Made by a program: the position numbers and the translations under genes. A stretch of 5,747 bases of DNA, taken from assembly GCA_964431285.1 (NCBI GenBank), contig CAYSJO010000833.1, forward strand, positions 1 through 5,747, read 5' to 3'. The DNA is from CAUZFZ01 sp964431285 (GTDB lineage: Bacteria; Planctomycetota; Planctomycetia; Planctomycetales; Planctomycetaceae). The notes under the pieces were generated by a model. The model was given only the letters and a program-made list of their open reading frames with translations, searched no databases and was not told the origin of the DNA. Shown piece after piece: positions 1 to 5,747 of the stretch. The stretch's first letter is position 1; each line of letters begins with the position of its first letter.

Positions 1-73
1 TGTCGCCGAGTATCCCGACAATTCGTATGCAGCGGACGCGAAGAAACGACTCGCAGAGCTCGAATCAAAATGA
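1..73 (+). CDS. C-terminal end of a TPR-like protein (partial)
   Basis: Reading from position 2, an open frame gives 23 residues (VAEYPDNSYAADAKKRLAEL, then ESK) and stops at TGA 71-73. The pattern, an aromatic-Pro-Asp-x-x-Tyr-Ala turn followed by an amphipathic helix ending in K-R-L-A-E-L-E, is typical of the last helices of tetratricopeptide proteins of the YbgF/CpoB or BamD-like type, which bind other proteins in the periplasm or at the outer membrane. Only the tail is visible, so neither the domain order nor a signal peptide can be judged. It converges on the kinase gene, 73 bases away, so it is not in that operon. The family call rests on a short stretch and is tentative; that a gene ends here is more secure than its name. 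Confidence 0.6.
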   Translation, partial: VAEYPDNSYAADAKKRLAELESK

Positions 74-87
74 TTCCGTCTGGCGAA

Positions 88-114
88 GTCTCGGTCAAAA
101 GTGTTGACCAGGAT
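88..114. terminator. Possible bidirectional terminator hairpin between convergent genes
   Basis: GGTCAA (93-98) pairs with TTGACC (104-109) around a five-base loop. The stem can be extended outwards to 88-114 with G-U pairs and one C-A mismatch. It lies between two convergent stop codons (TGA 71-73 on + and TAG 147-149 on -), where a shared terminator would be expected. There is no clear T-run on either side, so it is not a textbook intrinsic terminator. Confidence 0.3.
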
Positions 115-146
115 CAATTGGCAGTTGTAGTGCGGTCCCGCGACTA

Positions 147-2212
147 CTACCGAGACTCTGATGTGACCCCACTGTTCTCGGGTGACACAGGTCGAGCAGC
201 AGTTTTCGTCAGCAGGTCCGTTATTACGCTTGCCGGGATCGCATCTGCCCGCCGAGGCTTAGGGTCCTCCGGCTGAATCTCTGGTCCATACAGGATCGGC
301 TCAGTCTCAGTGAGGATGCCCTGGAGCTGACCCGACGTCGTGACCACAGGGGCACCCTTGTATTCTTCAGAGAGCGAGGTCTGACTGGCCTCGGCAACGG
401 CGAAGAAGGCTTCGTGGTCTCCCTTCGTGAAATGGGAGTCAACGACCCAGACCGGCGCCCTGACTCGGTATGGTGTGTCGCCGAGCCCGAGAGCGTAGAC
501 GATGAGACGGCGGCTTTCCGCGATCGGATCGTCGCTGACCCTGAGGAACCCCGCCCAGGCCAATGAGAAAAGCGAGAATGGACAACCGAAAAACAAGTCG
601 TTTGATTCGAAAGTCTCCTGAGACGAAGACGAGGTGTCAGAGGTACCTTCAGACGGTCCGTCCTGGCCGTCCTCTTTGGAATTGACAGCGGTTCCGATCG
701 GTTGAATGCCCCAGAGTTCTCTGGAACTCGCCTTGAGATCATCTGTCGCTGATCGCAGCTCAAGGATTCCTGAGGCCACCGCACCGTGCCAGGCTTCGCC
801 AGGCGAGCCGGATTCGCTGCCAGTCGAATCCTGTTCGGTTGGTGATTTGGCAGGCACGGGCAACGACGCTCCGGCATCCGTCTGCAATGCAGCCTCCGGT
901 GTGGAAGCGGGTCGTGGATTAGAATCCGGCTGCCCCGGATTAATCAGGAATCCGAGAGTGATGCAGACAGCGGCGGCGCCAGCCACCGACGCCAGTCGAA
1001 TGAGTGTCGACCTGACTGGGCTTCGTCTCGTCGCAGTTCGTGATGGAACCAAACCAGCCGGCAGAGGAACCACCGCCGGCTGCTGAACGTGAGCGAGGCA
1101 TTGTTCCAGAACCTCTGCGGCGACTTCCGCCGATTGAAACCGGTCGGCCGGACTCTTTGAGTGCAGTCGTGAGATGATCGACTCAAGCCAGTCGGGAATT
1201 GCGGGATTCAGTTCACGCAGTAATCGGGGCTCCTCGTCCGTTACTCGACGCAGAACTCCGTAACTGGTCTCGGCCCGGAACGGTGGCCGGCCGGCACACA
1301 GGACATACATCACACTGCCAAGACAGAACAGATCGCTGCGCGCATCGACTGCTTCGCCACGCGCCTGTTCGGGTGACATGAACTGCGGCGTGCCTGCAAT
1401 GACTCCGGTGCGAGTCAGACTGGCATCGTCGGCCGCGCGGGCCAGACCGAAGTCAGTCAGCATGACCCGGTCGACACCCCGTTCGAGCAGGATGTTGGCA
1501 GGCTTCACATCGCGATGGACAAGCCCCTGGGAATGAGCCGCCGCCAGGCCGCATGCCACCTGGTGCGAAATGCGCAATGCGTCGAGTATCTCCAGCGGCC
1601 CCTCACGATCGATGCGCTGCTGCAGTGACTCGCAGGCCATGTAGGGCATCACAAGGTACGGCAATCGTCCTGCCGAGTTGACCGTGAGAATCGGCATGAC
1701 ATTCGGATGGACGATCACTGCCGCCGCCTGGGCTTCGCGGGCAAACCGCTTCCTCGCCGCACCACTGCTGGCGAGATGAGGTGCAAGCATCTTCACAACG
1801 ACAGGCCGGTTGAGTTCCTCCTCAAATCCCTTCAGCACGACGCCCATCCCGCCACGTCCGATGATACTCAGGATGTCGATTCCGTCCAGCCGCCCCAGCG
1901 CGTCTGCGTTCGACGCCGGTGCCAGAAAGTCGACCGCAAAATCGGCCAGAGTGTCTTCGTGAGCCGCTATTGCCTCTCTACCAGATTCGGACGACCGATG
2001 CTGGTTCTCCGGGACGCTCGATTCTTTCCGCAGGACTGTCCCAACGCGCGTCCACTCGGCCGCGGCCGCGGCGAGACTCTCCAGTTCGCTTCGACAGAAT
2101 GCGCAACTGGAAAGGTGGTCACCAGTTGCTCTTCATCCCGCTCGGGAAGAGAGTCCTCAAGCGAATGGACCAGCCGGTCACGGTTACACGACAACGTCGA
2201 CTGCTGAGTCAC
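147..2212 (-). CDS. Membrane Ser/Thr protein kinase with N-terminal ZAS zinc motif (frameshifted)
   Basis: PknB-type (Hanks) kinase that transfers phosphate from ATP to Ser/Thr of partner proteins. Numbering assumes one base restored near 2117 (688 residues). Residues 1-45 form an anti-sigma-like zinc segment with C9 and H33-x3-C37-x2-C40. The Gly-rich loop GRGGMG is near 119-124, followed by the ATP-binding Lys in VVVKML (K141), the helix-C Glu (E160), HRDVKPAN (D235), DFG (D254) and an SPEQA activation-segment end. All catalytic residues are present, so an active RD kinase is expected. The domain ends near 375. A Pro/Arg-rich linker leads to one membrane helix (about 404-424), then a Ser/Pro/acidic-rich linker and a roughly 130-residue outer domain without a clear family. 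The start is GTG at 2210-2212 behind GAGGA. The kinase frame is open only to 2132 and has no ATG, GTG or TTG upstream of the Met at 1847, which lies inside the Gly loop. The gene is therefore either disrupted or carries a sequence error. It lies 81 bases downstream of the sigma factor gene, probably in one transcript. Confidence 0.88.
2114..2120 (-). other. Apparent -1 frameshift site in the kinase gene
   Basis: Upstream of this point the frame starting at 2212 reads ...RDEEQLVT. Downstream of it the kinase frame reads HLSSCAFCRSELESLA. Joined, they give EEQLVT-HLSSCAFC, a normal zinc-finger helix with HxxxCxxC. The minus strand reads GTG ACC ACC TTT; one extra C (GTG ACC CAC CTT T) restores the single frame. 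The site is not a classical slippery heptamer, since the Thr tRNA would re-pair poorly with GAC in the -1 frame. A one-base loss or assembly error is therefore more likely than programmed slippage. Confidence 0.8.
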
Positions 2213-2218
2213 TCGGTT

Positions 2219-2223
2219 TCCTC
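2219..2223 (-). promoter_or_regulatory. Shine-Dalgarno site that sets the kinase GTG start
   Basis: The minus strand reads GAGGA, then six bases, then GTG (2212-2210). Spacing and sequence are near optimal. The only other in-frame codons upstream run into a TGA at 2224-2222, which overlaps this site. This strongly favours GTG 2212 as the true translation start and shows that the N-terminal ZAS segment is a designed part of the protein, not chance coding. Confidence 0.7.
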
Positions 2224-2293
2224 AACGAAACTTCAGGCGAGTGGTGGGTGTCAGCCCAATGAACTCTCATGACGCACTCGGCTGCATGCCATG

Positions 2294-2875
2294 CTACGTC
2301 ACTTGATCGATGATCTTACGAATCCTCGACATGATGCGGCTGCGCGACATGTAGATGCTTCCGGGTGAAACGCCAAGTTCAATTGCCACGTCGGCCACGT
2401 CGTGACTATCAATCACCGTCGAGTGGAACGCCTGCCACGAAGTTTCACGAAACTCGCCCCGAACCTGGTCGGCGGCCCACACGATCAATTCCCGTTCGTA
2501 CTCGGCGATGTGCTGCTCGTCCGGTTCCGCTGGCACAGATTCCAGGTATTCGATCAGTTCCGAACCACCAGTGCCTCCCGGCTGACGTCTCTCGCGAGTC
2601 ATGAATCGGATCACAACATTCTGAGCGACCCGGTTAAGCCATCGTCGAAACGACTCGGGCTTGCCATCGTCCTGCCAGCGGGAAACTGACCGGGCGATTG
2701 CCAGAACAATCTGCTGAGTCACATCCGGGACGTGTCGGAGTGGTACGCCGCGACGCTGAGCAAGTCGCACAAGAAACGGCTCGTACGACGAGACAAACTC
2801 TGCCCAGGCAAGCTCACTGGCCTGCCCGGTGAGCTGCAGAATCAGACTCGCACGAGTTTCCGGCTGGCTCATCAT
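2294..2875 (-). CDS. ECF-type RNA polymerase sigma factor
   Basis: A 193-residue protein matching the usual size of extracytoplasmic-function sigma factors, which direct RNA polymerase to a small set of promoters. The sigma2 region runs about 20-95: the helix starting W24-A-E-F, an arginine-rich turn, D51-V-T-Q-Q-I-V-L-A-I as the core-binding part, and S75-F-R-R-W-L-N-R-V-A-Q-N for promoter melting and -10 recognition. An acidic linker (about 105-130) leads to sigma4 at about 146-190, with a helix-turn-helix at D159 to R186 (DVADVAIELGVSPGSIYMSR). No sigma1.1 or sigma3 is present, as expected for ECF. Two ATG codons are adjacent (2875 and 2872). The GAGAGGG upstream abuts the first, leaving better spacing for the second, so the start is uncertain by one codon. 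The next gene downstream is the ZAS-kinase, a pairing common in planctomycetes, which suggests the kinase controls this sigma factor. Stop TAG is at 2296-2294. Confidence 0.93.
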   Translation of the reverse strand: MMSQPETRASLILQLTGQASELAWAEFVSSYEPFLVRLAQRRGVPLRHVPDVTQQIVLAIARSVSRWQDDGKPESFRRWLNRVAQNVVIRFMTRERRQPGGTGGSELIEYLESVPAEPDEQHIAEYERELIVWAADQVRGEFRETSWQAFHSTVIDSHDVADVAIELGVSPGSIYMSRSRIMSRIRKIIDQVT

Positions 2876-3159
2876 CCCTCTCTGTAAACTCCCAGTGCGT
2901 CAGGCCTGAGATTTCTCACGGGTGATTCTCGTTTTTTCGAATAAACGAGAAGTGCTGGCCTATGAAAGGTGGAACTGTCCGACCCAGGGCGAGCCCGGAA
3001 ACGACCGAATTCACCCCGACGTCGCTCTACCAGACGCGTTGCATTACCTTGGGACAGATTGACTTGTTGATCCCGATCGACAGCAACCGCAGTACTCCGA
3101 TGACACTCCATTCAACGACGCGATCTGAATCCCGTGCCTGCAGGTACGGACCGCACCCA
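2876..3159. other. Divergent intergenic region
   Basis: A 284-base region separates the minus-strand sigma factor gene from the plus-strand cytochrome-type gene, so both promoters should lie here. No convincing housekeeping -35/-10 pair was found by eye on either strand. A GGAACT at 2971-2976 on the plus strand resembles an ECF -35 element, but no matching -10 motif follows at the usual distance. The clear structure is the palindrome at 2926-2951. The frame of the downstream gene stays open back to 2926, with in-frame ATGs at 3100 and 2962. Confidence 0.6.
2926..2951. promoter_or_regulatory. 26-bp near-perfect palindrome, candidate operator
   Basis: Arms TTCTCGTTT (2926-2934) and AAACGAGAA (2943-2951) are exact reverse complements, and the centre contains TTCGAA (2936-2941) on the same axis. 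Only the pair 2935/2942 (T/T) is mismatched, so 24 of 26 positions are symmetric. It is AT-rich against GC-rich surroundings and lies 50 bases upstream of the sigma factor ATG and 208 bases upstream of the preferred cytochrome-gene ATG. No T-run follows on either strand, so a terminator is less likely than a binding site for a dimeric regulator of one or both divergent genes. Confidence 0.55.
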
Positions 3160-5747
3160 ATGTCACACCGCCAACCGCTCGTATTTGCCGTAACTCTCAG
3201 CCTGATTCTGCTCGCAGGAGCGAATCTAAATGGAGCCGAGGATGCCCTGCGCATATCGCGAGTGGCGACCTTAATCGAGAGATTCTGCCTGGACTGCCAC
3301 GGTGGCGATCACGTCGAAGCCGGTATGGATCTTCAGAGCCTGACTGCGGACGGATCGTTCGGCACGGACTTTCGGGACTGGCAGAAAGTCGTCTCCCAAC
3401 TGGAAGCCGGCACGATGCCGCCACGAGACGCAATGCAGCCTGCGAAGTCACAGCGGCAGACTCTGATCGAAGACATTCGGGCGGGCATCCGTAAATCCGC
3501 GGAACAATACGCTGGCGATCCTGGGCGTGTCGTAATCCGGCGCCTGACGAGTGCGGAGTACGCATACACCATTCGTGACCTGACGGGACTCGACCTGAAT
3601 CTGGAACGCAGTTTTGACGGTGATGCCGTTGGGGGGGCGGGGTTCACGAACACTGGTATCGCTCAATTTGTTCAGGACTCGACTCTCGAGCGATACCTGG
3701 AAGCTGCGCGGCAGATTGCCGATCACGCCGTTATTGGTGCCGGCCCGCTGAGCTTCTACCAGGATCCGGGACAAACCGGTTTCGAGCTATCAGCGGTGTC
3801 TCGAATCAACAACATCTACCGCACGCATGGATTCCGTACGGCGGCTGGTGAAGGCGGCGAAGCTTTCGGAATGCAGAAGTACCCGAATGCGTTCTACACC
3901 GCATGGCAGTTCAAACACCGACAGCGACTGAATCTCGAAAATGAGACGATGGCCTCGCTGTCCGGACGCAACGGTGTCGCTGTTCGGTTTGCTGAATACA
4001 TTCACCGCGTGTTGTCCAACGAGTCTCACCCGTTTCCACTATCAGATATCTGTGGGCGGTGGCAGCGTTTGCCTGTTCCAGATGTTGTGACTGCGGAGCT
4101 GGTCAACGATGTCCGCGACGAGTGTGATGCAATTGTGAAGGCCATGCTCGTCTGGCAGGACCGGTTTGGTGAAAACCCCGATGCCAAAGAAGAGGCGCCG
4201 GTTTTGAGTGACCGATCGTTTGACGTGTCACAGACCAAGACCTTCGAGATGAATATCAACTGGCCGAAGGGTACGCAGACAGCGCACCTCGTTCTGTCAG
4301 TCGAATCGGCCAATCAGGACGGGAATCCAGACGCCGTCATCGTCTGGAAGAATCCCCAGGTCCTGTTTCGGATCGAGGATCAGGTCTTGAAAGATCCGCA
4401 ACCGCTGCGGCAGTTCCTCGCACCGGCTGTGATTCAACGGTTGATTTTCGGGGCTCATCCGCGAGGAGGCACGGTTGGAGCAGGCGACTTTGTGACAGTT
4501 GGTACTAAGCCACCTGCATTCGAATTGCCCATCGTTCGGGGAGCACGATCCGCGCGACTGGAGGTCACGGCCCGGCTCGACCTTGAACACGGCGAAGACT
4601 GCATCGTTCGCTGCACGATCGCCCAGTTGGAAGAGACGGATCAGGGGAAGTCTGTTTCGGGGTTGCTGGCGAATCCGCAGAGCCCCACATTCCGAGTTTG
4701 GAAGTCGGGCGTGCTCGAGTTTGCGCGGCTGATGCCACAGGTGTCACAGCGCGAGCCGGCACCATCGGATCGCGACCCGATCCCGCCACCGTTCGACTCG
4801 TCCTACAACAACGCCGAGCGGAACTACTATCACGGTCACATCAAATACCACCGCGACGACGACTTCCTGGTCAAGAACATCCTCGACGACACAACACGCG
4901 AGCAACTCGACCAGGCGTGGATCGACCTGCTGGGATCGTTCGAATTCCACGACTTGTGGCTGCGGTTCGTGTGCGAGAAGTCCGGTATCGACCTGGATGG
5001 ACGCCGGGTCGGCGACATCGATCCGGCCTGGATCAAAGCGCTTTCAGCCGAGCCCCGCGAGTACATCAACCGACTGCATCTGGAAAACCAGTTGATCCAG
5101 ACTGCGTTTGAGCAGGCTCAAGCGGGACACCTCGATGACACACTGCGATATGCAGCACTCGCCTGGAGACGCCCACTGCGGCCTTCAGAAGAACAAAGAT
5201 TGCGGAACTTCTACGCGACGTTGCGGACTGAGTCAGGATTCGATCACGGCCAGGCATTGCGTGCTTTGATCGCACGCATTCTGGTGGCACCTGATTTCAT
5301 TTATCGCGCCGAACGCGCCCGTGCGGACAGCGGCTTTGAGCGACTCAATGACTGGGAACTCGCCAGCCGATTGAGCTATTTCTTGTGGTCGTCTGTGCCC
5401 GATGACGAGCTGCGGAAGGCCGCTGTGGCGGGCAGTCTGAGTGAGCCGAATGAACTGATTCGCCAGTCGCGGCGTATGCTGCAGGATCCGAAAGCCAGAC
5501 GCTTTGCCGCGGAGTTCTTCGGTCAGTGGTTCGGCTTTTACCGCTTCGACCAGCATCGAGGCATTGACCCTCAACGGTTTCCGGAGTTTTCAGAGTCGTT
5601 GAAGTCCTCGATGTATGCGGAGGCGGTCGCCTTCTTCAGTCACATCGTGCGACGGAATCGTCCGGTCAGTGAAATACTGTTCGCAGCCTACTCATTCATG
5701 AATGAAGAACTCGCAGAGCGTTACCGGATCCAGACGTCATTGGATTT
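3160..5747 (+). CDS. Secreted PSCyt1/DUF1587/DUF1595/DUF1592 cytochrome-type protein (3' end outside window)
   Basis: The frame is open from 3160 to the right edge (862 codons plus two bases, no stop). Residues 1-26 form a Sec signal peptide: short basic start, hydrophobic VFAVTLSLILLAG, likely cleavage after A26. A c-type haem motif C43-L-D-C46-H47 follows, with a GTMPP segment at 84-88 whose M86 is a possible axial ligand; this is the planctomycete cytochrome C (PSCyt1) pattern. DUF1587 runs about 126-190, beginning RRLTSAEYAYTIRDLTGLDL. Residues about 190-655 are a long middle part with a beta-rich stretch near 365-520 and no named domain. DUF1595 is at about 656-715 (YAALAWRRPLRPSEEQ) and DUF1592 from about 729 (LNDWELASRLSYFLWSSVPD) to the edge. 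Family members usually continue with DUF1588 and DUF1585 and are often followed by a DUF1552 gene, so these are expected outside the window. The cellular role is not established; periplasmic electron transfer or polymer oxidation is only a guess. The start at 3160 is preferred because it puts the signal peptide at the N-terminus; ATGs at 3100 and 2962 are in frame but would bury it. No strong ribosome binding site is seen at 3160. Confidence 0.9.
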   Translation, partial: MSHRQPLVFAVTLSLILLAGANLNGAEDALRISRVATLIERFCLDCHGGDHVEAGMDLQSLTADGSFGTDFRDWQKVVSQLEAGTMPPRDAMQPAKSQRQTLIEDIRAGIRKSAEQYAGDPGRVVIRRLTSAEYAYTIRDLTGLDLNLERSFDGDAVGGAGFTNTGIAQFVQDSTLERYLEAARQIADHAVIGAGPLSFYQDPGQTGFELSAVSRINNIYRTHGFRTAAGEGGEAFGMQKYPNAFYTAWQFKHRQRLNLENETMASLSGRNGVAVRFAEYIHRVLSNESHPFPLSDICGRWQRLPVPDVVTAELVNDVRDECDAIVKAMLVWQDRFGENPDAKEEAPVLSDRSFDVSQTKTFEMNINWPKGTQTAHLVLSVESANQDGNPDAVIVWKNPQVLFRIEDQVLKDPQPLRQFLAPAVIQRLIFGAHPRGGTVGAGDFVTVGTKPPAFELPIVRGARSARLEVTARLDLEHGEDCIVRCTIAQLEETDQGKSVSGLLANPQSPTFRVWKSGVLEFARLMPQVSQREPAPSDRDPIPPPFDSSYNNAERNYYHGHIKYHRDDDFLVKNILDDTTREQLDQAWIDLLGSFEFHDLWLRFVCEKSGIDLDGRRVGDIDPAWIKALSAEPREYINRLHLENQLIQTAFEQAQAGHLDDTLRYAALAWRRPLRPSEEQRLRNFYATLRTESGFDHGQALRALIARILVAPDFIYRAERARADSGFERLNDWELASRLSYFLWSSVPDDELRKAAVAGSLSEPNELIRQSRRMLQDPKARRFAAEFFGQWFGFYRFDQHRGIDPQRFPEFSESLKSSMYAEAVAFFSHIVRRNRPVSEILFAAYSFMNEELAERYRIQTSLD

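Noticed and set aside
70..276. Plus-strand open frame of 68 codons whose ATG overlaps the upstream TGA
   Set aside because: It lies mostly antisense to the end of the kinase gene, and its product has no recognisable features; the ATGA overlap is probably chance.
224..877. Minus-strand open frame of 217 codons inside the kinase gene
   Set aside because: Its product is very Arg/Ser-rich and low in complexity, as expected for an out-of-frame reading of GC-rich coding DNA; the kinase frame is the real one.
1967..2116. Continuation of the GTG-2212 frame past the frameshift as a separate small protein
   Set aside because: After the shift the product becomes Arg/Pro-rich without the zinc residues, while the neighbouring frame continues the expected motif; only the part before 2117 looks genuine.
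2245..2294. Small inverted repeats between the sigma and kinase genes (TGGG/CCCA and GCATG/CATGC)
   Set aside because: The stems are only four to five base pairs with no T-run, too weak to call a terminator or attenuator.
2872..3254. Minus-strand open frames in and beyond the divergent intergenic region
   Set aside because: They overlap the signal-peptide end of the plus-strand gene or the intergenic palindrome, overlap each other, and show no protein-like composition.
3631..3642. G7-C-G4 run as a possible phase-variation tract or indel site
   Set aside because: The frame is intact across it and the DUF1587 pattern GGAGFTNTG is preserved; seven G alone is weak evidence for phase variation.
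3333..5574. Many open frames opposite or out of frame within the cytochrome-type gene
   Set aside because: The plus-strand frame from 3160 carries recognisable domains throughout, so these are shadows.

Overview
The window looks like a piece of a planctomycete chromosome. Three things point that way: an ECF sigma factor followed by a membrane Ser/Thr kinase that carries an anti-sigma-type zinc motif, a large secreted cytochrome-like DUF1587/DUF1595/DUF1592 protein of the kind greatly expanded in Planctomycetes, and GC-rich coding sequence with few Shine-Dalgarno sites. This is inferred from protein families only; no marker gene is present.

Layout. Positions 1-73 (+) hold the last 23 codons of a protein ending in a TPR-like helix pair. 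Positions 74-146 are a short convergent gap with one imperfect hairpin. Positions 147-2212 (-) encode a Ser/Thr protein kinase with an N-terminal zinc-binding anti-sigma-like (ZAS) segment, a kinase domain, a transmembrane helix and an extracytoplasmic C-terminus. Its reading frame is broken by an apparent one-base loss near 2117. Positions 2294-2875 (-) encode an ECF sigma factor directly upstream of the kinase, almost certainly in the same operon. Positions 2876-3159 are a divergent intergenic region with a near-perfect 26-bp palindrome at 2926-2951. From 3160 to the right edge (+) runs an 862-codon stretch of a secreted monohaem-type PSCyt1/DUF1587/DUF1595/DUF1592 protein that continues beyond the window.

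How it fits together. The sigma factor and kinase look like a signalling pair. The kinase would sit in the inner membrane, sense something through its outer domain, and hold or modify the sigma factor through its cytoplasmic ZAS and kinase parts. The divergent cytochrome-type gene shares the intergenic palindrome with this operon and is a candidate target, though nothing in the sequence proves it. The most useful observation is the frameshift: no usable start codon exists in the kinase frame upstream of the Gly-rich loop. The missing N-terminus, with a good ribosome binding site and a GTG start, is in the neighbouring frame, and restoring one base rebuilds a complete C-H-C-C zinc motif.
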